A stretch of 64,000 nucleotides of DNA from CAYPNF01 sp964411985 (GTDB taxonomy: Bacteria; Verrucomicrobiota; Verrucomicrobiia; Limisphaerales; J093). Under the pieces are notes generated by a model that saw nothing but the letters and a program-made list of their open reading frames with translations, had not been told where the DNA came from and did no database searches. This document shows positions 8,930 to 17,095 of this stretch, in pieces (positions within the stretch are counted from its first letter, which is position 1; each line of letters begins with the position of its first letter). Where the stretch lies: NCBI GenBank assembly GCA_964411985.1, contig CAYPNF010000034.1, positions 33,480-97,479 of the forward strand, written 5' to 3'. A program made the translations under genes and the position numbers.

Positions 8930-9408
8930 GGGAGGGGAGAGTGGAGGGTTGGGGAGGGCGTGGAAAGGGGTGGTTTTCGATCGTTGGCTACCGCGTTGAG
9001 TAACCGGGCTTCCCCCATGCGCTCGCCTTTGTAATAGACCACCACCCGCTGCGTGGGCCGTTTGCGTTCGAAGCGAACCTGGATGGTGCGCTCGGGCAGG
9101 TGCCGTGGGGCCTCAAAGCGCAGGGACTGGAAGGAGAAGGTGTTGTCGGCGCGCACATGACGCTCTTCCTCGACGAAGAAGAGTTCGTCGTTGGCTTCGT
9201 TGGGAGGCAGGTAGCGCACGCGGTTGCGATCCAGCGCAAAGCGGTCCAACGGACTCATGCCCAGCACCGAGTGGGTTTGGGCGTTGTAGTGTTCCTCGAC
9301 CCAGGCGGTGAACTGGCGGTTGAGGGCCTCCAGGGAAGTGAGGTCCAGGGCGCGGGCAAGGAACTGGTCGCGAACCGTTCTGAAAAAGCGTTCGATTTTC
9401 CCTTTGGC
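8926..9408 (-). pseudogene. DDE transposase, C-terminal part (split gene)
   Basis: Begins at the inserted element's border and reads AKGKIERFFRTVRDQFL, which carries the catalytic Glu of the DDE triad. It continues through ALNRQFTAWVEEHYNAQTH and the Mu-type C-terminal beta-barrel region (FSFQSLRFEAP, IQVRFERKRP). Joined to the N-terminal part at 12723-13494 through the shared 7-base core it gives one open frame of 415 residues. The stop overlaps the ATPase start. As it stands the gene is inactive, but precise excision of the insert would restore it. Confidence 0.85.
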
Positions 9409-9413
9409 CTGGT

Positions 9414-9698
9414 GTGCGGACTGCACCCAAGGCAAACGAAGCAAAACGGTTTTTCACCGTAACGCATCCCTTTCACCCTTGGCGCGGCAGGCGCTTTGAG
9501 CTGATTGATGTGCGATCCCGCTGGGGAGAGTGGCGGGTGTATTACGTCACCGATAGCGGCGATACCTCGTATTTGCCGGCATCCTGGACTGACGTCGGGC
9601 CCATGGATCCGTTTGTTGAGCAGGCACAGGGCCGGGCCATCGCGCGGATAGAGGACCTGCTGGTCTTGGCTAAAATGACCCGAAAGGAGTGTAAATGA
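9414..9698 (+). CDS. DUF5372 family protein
   Basis: A 94-residue protein with the DUF5372 pattern: FFTVTHPFHPWRGRRFELID, RWGEWRVYYV and LPASWTDVGPMDPF. The family is known only as the first gene of this type of recombinase operon, and its function is unknown. The GTG start at 9414 is 5 bases inside the element border, so the first few residues may vary with the insertion site. The stop overlaps an ATG at 9695. Confidence 0.8.
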   Translation: MRTAPKANEAKRFFTVTHPFHPWRGRRFELIDVRSRWGEWRVYYVTDSGDTSYLPASWTDVGPMDPFVEQAQGRAIARIEDLLVLAKMTRKECK

Positions 9699-9868
9699 AA
9701 TTAAGCCGAATATGTAAAGATAATTACACCATAAAGATGGTGACTGATCCATGTTCATCAGTAGCTTCCTATTGGATAATGTTCTGCTGTATAGGGTTCT
9801 GTTCTGGTATATTCCGGTTGACAGAAGCCAGTAGTGTGCGATGGTGTGGCATAATTCTCATTACACTT

Positions 9869-10336
9869 ATGCCAGCCGATCCTCACGCCAAACGCAAAGC
9901 CCTGCAGACCACTGGTACCTTTAACTCCCGCGCCACGGAGGTTCGCCATCCCATGTTTCGCCAGTCCCCCTTTTTCGATCCAGAGGACTTGCTCCAACTC
10001 AAGTACGAGACCCTGCGCGCCGTGGAGGTCGAAAAGTGCCCAATTGCCAAAGCAGCCAGGGATTTCGGCCTTTCCCGTCCAACGATCTACGAGGCTCAGG
10101 CCCAGCTTCAGCAGGATGGATTGGAAGGGCTACTGCCGCACAAACGCGGCCCCAGAAGGGCTCACAAACTCTCCGACCAGGTTCTTCAGTATCTCCGGGA
10201 GCAGGAGCAGGCCGAGCCTGAGATAGAGGCCGAGGAACTGGCCCGGCGTGTGCGCCAGCGTTTTGCCGTTAAGCTGCACCCGCGCACGATTCAGAAAGCC
10301 TTGAAAGAGAAGGCAAAAAGGGGGCGCCTGATATGA
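9869..10336 (+). CDS. helix-turn-helix protein of recombinase element
   Basis: A 155-residue protein. FFDPEDLLQLKYETLRAVEV is followed by a helix-turn-helix (IAKAARDFGLSRPTIYEAQ), then a basic segment GLLPHKRGPRRAHKLSD and a second helix-turn-helix-like unit ending in TIQKALKEKAKRGRL. This is the paired HTH layout of IS630-type DNA-binding domains without a DDE domain. ATG 9869 was chosen because homologous proteins as I recall them start just before an NP/NS-containing linker; an ATG at 9695 would add an AT-rich, non-conserved stretch. It probably binds the element's ends or its promoter. The stop overlaps the next start as ATGA. Confidence 0.8.
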   Translation: MPADPHAKRKALQTTGTFNSRATEVRHPMFRQSPFFDPEDLLQLKYETLRAVEVEKCPIAKAARDFGLSRPTIYEAQAQLQQDGLEGLLPHKRGPRRAHKLSDQVLQYLREQEQAEPEIEAEELARRVRQRFAVKLHPRTIQKALKEKAKRGRLI

Positions 10337-10644
10337 GGGAGTCGAGGGCGGCGGCGGCTTCGTCCACGGCAGCCGCAGTCTGGAAGCAGCGTTATGAAGC
10401 TCTGCGCCAACTGGCGATCGGAGGACGGCAGATATTGGAAAGCGACCCGTTGGGTTTGGTTTTGCTGCTCCGCCAGGGGGTCGCTGGTTGGATGCGCGGT
10501 TGGTCCGAACCAACGCCCATGACAACGTTGCCCTCAGCCTCGGTGCCGCTGCCCGCCGCTTCGGCCAGTGGCTGGCAACAGCAACTCACGCAGGTATTGG
10601 CCGAAATGAGTTTGGCCCATTTGCCCAACCAGGCCGCCATATGA
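10333..10644 (+). CDS. small protein of recombinase operon
   Basis: A 103-residue alanine-rich protein lying between the HTH gene and the recombinase, overlapping both by 4 bases. It reads WKQRYEALRQLAIGG then PLGLVLLLRQGVAGWM and ends in a helical stretch. I do not recognise a domain. The tight coupling and fixed place in this operon type suggest a partner of the recombinase, perhaps a directionality or specificity factor, but nothing in the sequence proves this. Confidence 0.65.
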   Translation: MRESRAAAASSTAAAVWKQRYEALRQLAIGGRQILESDPLGLVLLLRQGVAGWMRGWSEPTPMTTLPSASVPLPAASASGWQQQLTQVLAEMSLAHLPNQAAI

Positions 10645-12689
10645 GCGTCGAATCAAAAGTCACCGTCGAGCATCTCAAGCGTGCGGCCTATCTCTACGTT
10701 CGCCAATCCACGCTGCGCCAGGTATTGGAAAACACCGAGAGCACGCAACGGCAGTACGCGCTACGACAACGCGCCATCGTCCTGGGCTGGCCTGAAGAGA
10801 GGATCATTGTGGTTGATCATGACCAGGGCCAATCCGCCGCTTCGGTCGTTGATCGAGAAGGTTTTCAACGGTTGGTCACCGAGGTTGGGTTGGGCAAGGC
10901 CGGGATCGTGATGGGCCTGGAGGTGTCTCGCTTGGCGCGCAACTGCGCGGATTGGCATCGCCTGCTGGAGATTGCCGCTCTGACCCACACCCTGATCCTG
11001 GACGAGGACGGGCTCTACGACCCGGGTCATTTTAATGACCGCCTGCTCTTGGGACTCAAAGGTGCCATGAGTGAAGCGGAACTGCACGTGCTCAAGACGC
11101 GCTTGCTGGGTGGAATCATCAGCAAGGCCCAGCGTGGCGAGTTGAAGCTGCCCTTGCCAATCGGTCTGGTTTATGATCCCGAGCAACGAGTGGTTCTGGA
11201 TCCCGACCGGCAGGTTCAAAACAGCCTGCGCCATCTCTTCGCCACCTTTGAGCGCACCGGTTCGGCTTGGGGCACGGTGCAGGCCTTCCGGGGTCAAGGA
11301 GTGAAGTTCCCCCGCCGTGGCCAAGCTGGCGCGGGCGAGGTTGTGTGGTGCGATTTAACCTTGGGCACAACGCTGAACACCTTGCATAACGCGCGCTACG
11401 CCGGCGCCTTCTGCTTCGGGCGCACCCGCACCTGGACGGATGCGCAAGGCAAGTGGCATTGCGAACAGCTGCCGCGAGAACGGTGGCGCTTTCTTAAGAA
11501 GGACGCTCATCCTGGCTACATCGACTGGGAGCAATATGAGACCAATCAAGCTCGGCTCCTGGCTAATCAGCAGCCTCGCGGCAGCGGTGAGCGCAAGACC
11601 GGCGGTGCCCCGCGCGAAGGCCCGGCGTTGCTCCAGGGCTTGGTGCTCTGTGGAAAGTGCGGCCGGCCCATGACACTACGTTATCACCAGCGCGGAGGTC
11701 GGATGAGTCCCGATTACGTTTGCGGCAAGACCTCCGTCGAGCAAGCCCAACCGAAGTGCCAGCAGATCCCTGGTGGCGACATAGATGAGGCGGTTGGAAG
11801 ACTGCTCGTCGAAAGTGTGACACCGCTGGCGCTCGAAGTTGCCTTGAAGGTTCAGGGCGAACTGCAAGAGCGGTTGGATCAAGCGGACCGACTGCGCCAG
11901 CAGCACGTTCAGCGCGCCCAATACGAGGCTGAGCAGGCGCGCCAGCGTTATATGCGCGTGGACCCCAACAACCGCTTGGTGGCCGATACCCTGGAAACCC
12001 TCTGGAATGACAAACTACGACTTCTGGCCCAAGCCAAAGAAGAGTATGAGAAGCAACGGAACGCCGACGCCCAGCGGCTGTCCGCCGAGCAAAAGACGCA
12101 GGTTCTGGCCTTGGCTTCGGATTTTCCAAAGCTGTGGAGCGACCCCAAGACCCCGGACCGAGAGCGCAAACGGATGGCGCGATTACTCCTGCACGATGTC
12201 ACCTTGCGCCGAGAGGCGCAGGTTATTGCGCAAGTCCGCTTTCGAGGCGGAGCCACCCGCGAACTGCGTTTGCCGTTACCCAAAACATCATGGGAGCTCC
12301 GGCGCACCAACTCCGAGGTAGTCGCCGCCATTGATCAGTTGCTGGGCAATCATACGGCTCTGGAGGTTGCCCAACTTCTCAACCAGCGCGAGTGGCGATC
12401 CGGTTGGGGCTGCGCTTTTACTCAGCGCATGGTCATCCGTTTGGCTAAGGACTATCACCTACCTACCCGCGACGCGCGGCTGCGTGCGCGCGGGCTTCTT
12501 ACCCCGCAGGAGATCGGCGAGCTGATCCACACCAAACCACACTTGGTCGATTATTGGCGGGAACAGGGCCTGCTCAAGGGGGCCCGCCGCAACCAAAAGA
12601 ACGAGTACTATTATGAACGCCCAAGTCCCGAAACCGTCCAACAGATCAAACAACGTCGTCGATTGCTGCCGGTTCAATCGCTGTCTTAG
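10641..12689 (+). CDS. large serine recombinase
   Basis: A 682-residue site-specific recombinase. The resolvase domain opens with AAYLYVRQSTLRQ, whose Ser23 is the likely nucleophile. It continues with the conserved EVSRLARNCADWHRLLE and LLLGLKGAMSEAELHVLKTR segments. A recombinase domain follows (about 190-330), then a zinc-ribbon (VLCGKCGRPM and a later Cys pair near 375-400), a coiled-coil-rich region (about 430-520) and an extra C-terminal HTH part. This is the length of phiC31-type integrases. The start ATG at 10641 is set by the ATGA overlap with the upstream gene. It most likely catalysed insertion into the transposase at the CTTTGGC core. Confidence 0.9.
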   Translation: MSVESKVTVEHLKRAAYLYVRQSTLRQVLENTESTQRQYALRQRAIVLGWPEERIIVVDHDQGQSAASVVDREGFQRLVTEVGLGKAGIVMGLEVSRLARNCADWHRLLEIAALTHTLILDEDGLYDPGHFNDRLLLGLKGAMSEAELHVLKTRLLGGIISKAQRGELKLPLPIGLVYDPEQRVVLDPDRQVQNSLRHLFATFERTGSAWGTVQAFRGQGVKFPRRGQAGAGEVVWCDLTLGTTLNTLHNARYAGAFCFGRTRTWTDAQGKWHCEQLPRERWRFLKKDAHPGYIDWEQYETNQARLLANQQPRGSGERKTGGAPREGPALLQGLVLCGKCGRPMTLRYHQRGGRMSPDYVCGKTSVEQAQPKCQQIPGGDIDEAVGRLLVESVTPLALEVALKVQGELQERLDQADRLRQQHVQRAQYEAEQARQRYMRVDPNNRLVADTLETLWNDKLRLLAQAKEEYEKQRNADAQRLSAEQKTQVLALASDFPKLWSDPKTPDRERKRMARLLLHDVTLRREAQVIAQVRFRGGATRELRLPLPKTSWELRRTNSEVVAAIDQLLGNHTALEVAQLLNQREWRSGWGCAFTQRMVIRLAKDYHLPTRDARLRARGLLTPQEIGELIHTKPHLVDYWREQGLLKGARRNQKNEYYYERPSPETVQQIKQRRRLLPVQSLS

Positions 12690-12722
12690 ATCGTACCGAA
12701 AGAGTGCAGTATGAAACGGACT

Positions 12723-13494
12723 CTTTGGCGGCACCGTCGCGCACGGGAGTGTGGTGAAGCAGACAACCGACGCGGGCGCAGATCTGGATGATCTCCTTGG
12801 AACTGTAGATGGATCCGTTATCGACATAAAGGGAGTGAGGAACCCCTCTTTTGTAGAAAGCCGCCCGGATCGTCTCGATGAGCGTGTCCACGTTCTCGCT
12901 CAGAAAGAACTGACCATGGCAGCAGACCCGGGAGGCGTCGTCCAGAAAGGCGATCAAGCGTGTGGGCTGAGGTGTGCCCTGGATCCGCACATGCGGTCCG
13001 AAGAGGGTGTCGGCCTGCCACATTTCATTGGCATGGGCTTTCGCGAAAGCCAGGCGCAGCTTGTGGGAACACTCCGGATCGGGCTTGAGCAGTTCGTATT
13101 GGTGGACCACCCTGCGGAAGGTGTTGGGGGCGATCTGGGAGCGGGTCAGCAGGCCCTCCTCGATGCAGAGTCGGTAGAGAAGAGCCAGGGTGGGAGTCTT
13201 GCCGTGAACCTTGGATTGCACCTTGCGGAGGGCGTCGAGCACGTCCTCAAGCACCACCTTGCGGACTTTGCCCTTGTCGGAGCGGGGCCGGTTTTCCATG
13301 ACGGTCACGCCATGCTTTTGGTAGCGGGTGTACCAGGTTTGGATGGTGCGCCAGGTGAACTGGCGGGGATGCCCGTCCTCGTCGGTGAAGGTCGTCTGGC
13401 TGACGTTCTTGATGCGGGCCTGGATGGAGTTGCCTTCGGCCATGTCGATGGCGCCCAGCACCCGCATTTTCAGATATGCAGTGGGATTGCGCAT
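12723..13494 (-). pseudogene. DDE transposase, N-terminal part (split gene)
   Basis: Starts at ATG 13494. An N-terminal winged-helix/HTH region (about 1-110, including FTWRTIQTWYTRYQKHG) is followed by the rve/DDE core: first Asp in NEMWQADTLFG, second Asp in LYVDNGSIYSS. The frame meets the inserted element at DGAAK, immediately before the catalytic Glu, and then reads into foreign sequence. The C-terminal part is at 8926-9408. The combined 415-residue protein fits TniA/Mu-like and IS481-like transposases that work with an AAA partner. Confidence 0.85.
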
Positions 13495-13701
13495 GAGTCG
13501 TTACATTCCGGTTCTTGGACTCGCCGGCGGGATTGCCGACGAAATCGATCCGGTCTTTGCGGCAGACACTACGGGGCGTCGGGTCTGCCAGTGGAGGGTA
13601 TTGTCGTGTTGTCGCCCAGCCCTAGAAATGCTCCCGGAGAGGTCGGCGGCGGCAATGCGGCCAAAGTGAGGGGAGTGGAGGGGGGCAAAGGCCAGGGGGT
13701 T

Positions 13702-14262
13702 TCAGCCTAAGAAGGGGCGCTGGAAATGGAGTTGATAGGCGGCGGGCGGGCAGCTTTGGGTGGGGAAGAGAGCCTGAAGGTGTTCCATCGTCTGCAGCAA
13801 GGGATCGGCGTGGCTGCTGGAGGGTGGGGCCTGTTCTCGAGAAAGCCGGGAGCGCAGATCGTCCAGACGCCCACCCAAGCGGCGCCTGAGGCGATAGAAG
13901 GACTCCAGGGCAAAAGGCAGGCGTAGCTTCTCGGAGGCCGCCTTGAGGGAAAGGCCCCCGAGCAGTTCCACCAGCCAGGGCCAGATCCGCGAGGCGCTGA
14001 GCGTGTGCCGGGGAAACACCTCTGCCAGCAGGAGGGCGAAGGTTTTGCCGCAACCGCCGCGTTGGCCCCGATCGGAGCAGTGCACCCGCTGACCTCGGAG
14101 GGATTGTGCCCCGGGTTGGTCGGGATCGTTACCCCGCAGCAGACTGTGCCGGTTCAAGGTCTCAACCTTCCCGCAGTGCGGACAGCTCTCTTGCTTAAGC
14201 GCACAGAGCTTGGCTTCCAGCGCTGGGGAATCAGCCACAAAGTGGAAAGGACGGTGGATCAT
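13702..14262 (-). CDS. zinc-ribbon protein of the TniA/TniB-like transposon
   Basis: A 186-residue protein beginning MIHRPFHFVADSPALEAKL, followed by a zinc ribbon with CPHCG and a later cysteine pair in HCSDRGQRGGCGKTF. The rest is helical (LVELLGGLSLKAASEKL, SFYRLRRRLGGRLDDL) and resembles the DNA-binding part of some transposases without the catalytic domain. It is the first gene on the strand that leads into the DDE transposase, 207 bases upstream. I recall similar proteins accompanying this transposon type. It is probably an accessory end-binding or targeting protein; the function is inferred. Confidence 0.65.
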   Translation of the reverse strand: MIHRPFHFVADSPALEAKLCALKQESCPHCGKVETLNRHSLLRGNDPDQPGAQSLRGQRVHCSDRGQRGGCGKTFALLLAEVFPRHTLSASRIWPWLVELLGGLSLKAASEKLRLPFALESFYRLRRRLGGRLDDLRSRLSREQAPPSSSHADPLLQTMEHLQALFPTQSCPPAAYQLHFQRPFLG

Positions 14263-14552
14263 TCCCTCTTGTTGCCAAAGTCAAAGCAAAGAGGTCCAGA
14301 CCTTTCTGGTGGGGATCCCTGACGGCGGAACTCAACTCAAAGAGACAAGAAGGAGGGAGGACGGCGCTGGGGACGGCACTTCGCCCACACTGAGGTCCTA
14401 AACTGCACGGAACTTCAGATGCCACATCGGCCCAATCACGGCGCTTCTTGTGACGGCACTCCGGGCGTTAACAGAAAGCTGCCCGGGGTTTAAAGCCCGA
14501 TGGTAGCCCCGGTTTTGTCGAGATTCCCAATCCCCTGACTCATGCCCCCGGG
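14263..14552. other. probable distal transposon end, no gene
   Basis: No coding frame is recognisable. A motif near GACGGCAC recurs at about 14316, 14374 and 14453 and could be transposase sites at the other end of the transposon, and CGTTAACA at 14466-14473 resembles the known tip. No clear terminal repeat or target duplication could be established. Confidence 0.3.
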
Positions 14553-14660
14553 GCCCGAGCGTACCGGTTGCGCTTGGCTGGAGGTATCGAGCTGGAGGTG
14601 GCTTCGGGCTTCCGGCTCGAAGAGCTGGCCTCTTTGGTTCGTGTGCTTCAAGGGTTATGA
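14553..14660 (+). pseudogene. IS66 TnpA, C-terminal remnant
   Basis: About 35 codons reading YRLRLAGGIELEVASGF then LEELASLVRVLQGL before a stop that overlaps the tnpB start as ATGA. This is the C-terminal end of IS66 OrfA/TnpA proteins. Everything upstream is missing, probably lost with the boundary of the neighbouring transposon. Confidence 0.65.
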
Positions 14661-15007
14661 TCCCGCTAACTCCGGCCACACGCATTTACCTGGCGGCAGG
14701 AGCCACGGATCTACGCAAGAGTTTTGAAGGTCTGGCCGACCTGATCGCCCATCAGTTCCACGAGGACCCGCTCAGCGGCCATCTTTATGTCTTTGCCAAC
14801 CGCCGACACAACCGCATTAAGTTGCTCTACCACGACGGCACGGGAACCTGGGTTTGCGCCAAACGCTTAGGGGCCGGCTGCTTTGCCTGGCCCAAGACCA
14901 CCGAGCCGGGAGCCTTGCGGATCCTGGCCGAGGAACTGACGCTGCTTTTGAGCGGCATTGACCTGGAGAAAACGAGCATGCGTCCCTGGTGGCGAAAGGC
15001 GGCGTGA
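14657..15007 (+). CDS. tnpB: IS66 family accessory protein TnpB
   Basis: A 116-residue protein of standard length for IS66 TnpB. It shows RIYLAAGATDLRKSFEGLADLI, LYVFANRRHNRIKLLYHDGTG and AKRLGAGCFAWPK, all diagnostic of the family. TnpB is required with TnpA and TnpC for IS66 transposition. The large TnpC gene that should follow is absent: 90 bases on, the truncated transposon end copy B starts. So this is an inactive IS66 remnant. Confidence 0.9.
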   Translation: MIPLTPATRIYLAAGATDLRKSFEGLADLIAHQFHEDPLSGHLYVFANRRHNRIKLLYHDGTGTWVCAKRLGAGCFAWPKTTEPGALRILAEELTLLLSGIDLEKTSMRPWWRKAA

Positions 15008-15040
15008 AGCAAAAAAGTGGAGAAAAAGCAAAATAAGTAC

Positions 15041-15082
15041 TTGCATTCTGTGTAATACTATGTATAAGTTACATGTATTACA
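15041..15082 (+). promoter_or_regulatory. orphan promoter with operator-like dyad
   Basis: TTGCAT (15041-15046) and TATAAG (15063-15068) are 16 bases apart, in clearly AT-rich DNA. The inverted repeat TGTAATAC (15051-15058) and GTATTACA (15075-15082) overlaps the -10 box, as in autorepressed genes. The gene it served is missing; transposon end copy B begins 16 bases downstream. Confidence 0.4.
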
Positions 15083-15097
15083 TGAGCGCACCCGATG

Positions 15098-15476
15098 TGT
15101 TACGAACTTAATTGAGGTAGTAAGAACGCTTGATTTGGCGTCGTAAGGATTTTGGGCTTTTGGCCGCACTCTCGTCGTATTTTGTTGCCGAATAACCGTG
15201 CACGGATCGTAGGGCTATGACTCCACCGAGCAGTTCCTGGAACCGAGCAGCTGCCCCCCTAAGTTCGTCCGAGGTGGCATCGTAAAAGAGAACTCCTCGG
15301 GGGGGATTCCACACTGGGAGCGTAACACGCCCTTTTCAGCGTCTCATCCCGGTCCGCGCTCAGGCTGGCGTTGTAAGGGAACGACGCCAGCGGGCGCGGG
15401 GTGAATCAGGAAGCTACTTTGCGGCGATGTCACGCATGGCCTGGTGGAAAGACCGGCCCAGCAGGCGCAAGCAGAC
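15098..15476. repeat. transposon end, copy B (truncated)
   Basis: Starts with the same 20-base tip as copy A (15098-15117) and follows it closely for about 380 bases. It includes the CGTAAG-type sites and the last about 20 codons of the CHC2-like gene (complement, stop at 15414-15416), then similarity ends. It faces copy D (tip at 41542) in inverted orientation across the conjugation genes. Confidence 0.85.
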
Positions 15477-15514
15477 GTTACGTTGTTAGCGTCGAGGGAC
15501 GTTCACGCATAGAC

Positions 15515-15754
15515 TCAGAAACTCTCATCCTCCCTAAAGACGACCGGCTCCGATGGGCGCTTCGGGCTGCCTGGAAGGGTCAAAATGACCACGAAGGCAT
15601 TCTGCACCAGACGCTCACGTTTACGGGTCAACTTCCAAACAATCCATCCCAGGCAAAAGAAAGCGAAGACCGTGTAGAGCTGGTCCCCATGCTCCTCGAT
15701 CATGCGATCCAAGAACTTCGTGACCACCATCAGGTACTGAACTGGATGTTCCAT
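15515..15754 (-). CDS. small predicted membrane protein
   Basis: A 79-residue protein with one transmembrane segment (YTVFAFFCLGWIVWKL) followed by basic residues KRKRER-like, giving an N-out or N-in single-pass protein. It is on the strand of the type IV secretion operon, 228 bases after the preceding gene, and may be the last gene of that operon. I do not recognise a family. The ATG at 15754 is the only good start. Moderate-to-low confidence that it is a gene. Confidence 0.4.
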   Translation of the reverse strand: MEHPVQYLMVVTKFLDRMIEEHGDQLYTVFAFFCLGWIVWKLTRKRERLVQNAFVVILTLPGSPKRPSEPVVFREDESF

Positions 15755-15982
15755 ACAATTGAAGGCGTTTGCTTGGGCTGCTACAGCGGGCGTCCGAACC
15801 GCAACACGCTTGCTGCCTCAGCTTCAACATGCGCGCAAACTCTCACTTTCGCAAGAGGGGCGCTATTGGGCGGTCCTGAAGTTCCGAAGCAACTCCCTAG
15901 CAGGCCCTCACCTTATCTCAAACCGGATGCAGCTTGGACTGCCCTTGCGCAGTCAGGCAGCCAAGCCGCACCCACTTCCCGA

Positions 15983-16390
15983 TCAAACACCGATCGCCTC
16001 AGTTGTCCTTTGCTGCTGGGATTGGGAACGCACGACCGCCCGGCGGGCCTGCCGCGCGATTTGCGCAATCACCCCCTCGCGCTGCTCCTCAGGCAGATCT
16101 TTGACGAGGAGGTCATAGGCGCGCTTCATCTCAGGATTGCGGTTAACCTGGTTTAGGACGCCTTCGCGCATGCGCTGCTGCCGGTCAAGCTGGCGGACTT
16201 CATTGAGCACGACGCTCCGTTCGAGCCGTTCGCGAGGCATGGCTTGCACATAGGCCCAATACTTGGGGTTTTCCTTGATGTAGGCGTCGATCTTGGCATC
16301 CACCTCAGGATTGCTCCGAAAGGTGAGCGCTTCATTGGGGGCGCCATTCGCGCTGGCGCTCGTTGGCGCACTGGATTTAGGTTTCGTCAT
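15983..16390 (-). CDS. unknown protein downstream of T4SS operon
   Basis: A 135-residue hydrophilic, helical protein. ATG 16390 (MTKPKSSAP...) was preferred to a longer reading because the upstream part is basic and not protein-like. It contains FRSNPEVDAKIDAYIKENPKYW, MPRERLERSVVLNEVRQLDRQQR and a terminal IARQARRAVVRSQ helix. There are no membrane segments. It lies 105 bases after a lipoprotein of the secretion operon on the same strand and is probably co-transcribed. I do not recognise its family; a cytoplasmic accessory role in conjugation is only a guess. Confidence 0.55.
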   Translation of the reverse strand: MTKPKSSAPTSASANGAPNEALTFRSNPEVDAKIDAYIKENPKYWAYVQAMPRERLERSVVLNEVRQLDRQQRMREGVLNQVNRNPEMKRAYDLLVKDLPEEQREGVIAQIARQARRAVVRSQSQQQRTTEAIGV

Positions 16391-16495
16391 AGCGGATTTC
16401 GTTATGGGTTTGGTTTCACGGCATTTGCCGTGTTCGCCGGGTAAGTCCGGCAAGCACTCCTGTAGAACGCCTGCCAGGCCTGCGGCAAAGCGCAG

Positions 16496-17095
16496 TTACT
16501 CTCCTGGTACGTGGGTACTCCCCCCAACCTCCAGCACCTCGTTCGTTGCCGAAGTCGCCGGCGGGGAACTGAGGCGTTGCACCTCTTTGCCAAAGTCAGC
16601 AACCCGCTGCTCGGCCCGGGCTAGACGCGAACTAAAGAGTGCCTGGTTGGTTACGACGGTGCGCATCTGCTCCAGGATGTGTTGAAACTCCTCATGCGCC
16701 TGGGCCAGCCGCCGGGCCTCCTGAATGACCCGTTCGGTGGCCTCCCGCTGTCGAGTGACTTCGGCGATGACGGCATCGTTGACTGGAGGGGGTGAATAAC
16801 CCGCATCCAGAGGTGGGTTCAGCAGGTTGGTCATGGCGAGCCATAGCGGGCCAGGGTGCAGATTCCAGCGGGCGGTCGCTTCAACGCGGTACACCGGATG
16901 CGCCTCGTGCATGGCCAGGGGATGGTTAGCATCTACGGAGCGGCCCAAATGGTAGGCGCGGACGACTTCCTCATAGCGCACTGCCTCGACCGGACCTACA
17001 GTAGAAACGGGGAGAGGGAGCACGCTGACTTGGGGTTTGGGATGCGAAGCACAGGAGACTGCCAGTGCCAGCGGAAGGAGAGTGAGGTATTTCAT
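16496..17095 (-). CDS. lipoprotein of T4SS operon
   Basis: A 199-residue protein with a lipoprotein signal (LPLALAVSC, lipobox LAVSC), so it should be anchored in a membrane. The mature part starts with a proline-rich stretch, then VEAVRYEEVVRAYHLGR and PVYRVEATARWNLHPGP, followed by a long coiled coil (about 110-180; REATERVIQEARRLAQAHEE). Its start overlaps the stop of the VirB10-like gene by 4 bases, so it is translationally coupled to it. It could play the VirB7 part (outer-membrane lipoprotein of the core complex) although it is much larger than VirB7. No family recognised beyond that. Confidence 0.65.
   Translation of the reverse strand: MKYLTLLPLALAVSCASHPKPQVSVLPLPVSTVGPVEAVRYEEVVRAYHLGRSVDANHPLAMHEAHPVYRVEATARWNLHPGPLWLAMTNLLNPPLDAGYSPPPVNDAVIAEVTRQREATERVIQEARRLAQAHEEFQHILEQMRTVVTNQALFSSRLARAEQRVADFGKEVQRLSSPPATSATNEVLEVGGSTHVPGE

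Larger units (their letters stand above)
9409..12729 (+). mobile_element. serine-recombinase integrative element
   Basis: A 3321-base insert bounded by the 7-base direct repeat CTTTGGC (9402-9408 and 12723-12729). Removing one repeat plus the insert restores the transposase frame exactly (GAA-K-GKIER). It carries four genes in one direction with ATGA overlaps: DUF5372, a helix-turn-helix protein, an unknown protein and a large serine recombinase. Short inverted repeats ACTGCAC (9420-9426) and GTGCAGT (12704-12710) lie 12-18 bases inside both borders and may be recombinase sites. Confidence 0.85.
7562..14262 (-). mobile_element. TniA/TniB-like transposon, interrupted
   Basis: Four genes run leftward toward the tip at 7562: a zinc-ribbon protein (13702-14262), a DDE transposase (split into 12723-13494 and 8926-9408), an AAA ATPase (8111-8929) and a CHC2-like small protein (7876-8148). 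A DDE transposase followed by an ExeA/TniB-type ATPase defines the Tn5053/Tn7/Mu mode of transposition. A 3321-bp element at 9409-12729 interrupts the transposase. The right boundary is not resolved; it must lie between 14262 and the IS66 remnant at about 14553. Confidence 0.7.

Noticed and set aside
9818..9856. Promoter with TTGACA (9818-9823) before the HTH gene of the recombinase element
   Set aside because: The only -10-like hexamer (ATAATT at 9851) is 27 bases away, far beyond a functional spacing.
7557..14478. Target duplication GAAA around transposon copy A (GAAA before 7562, GAAA after CGTTAACA at 14473)
   Set aside because: Only 4 bases, the distal tip is uncertain, and the sequence beyond 14477 does not restore the interrupted integrase gene as a simple insertion would.
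15401..16156. 251-codon + strand frame downstream of transposon end B
   Set aside because: It runs through the transposon end and antisense to two - strand genes; no family pattern.
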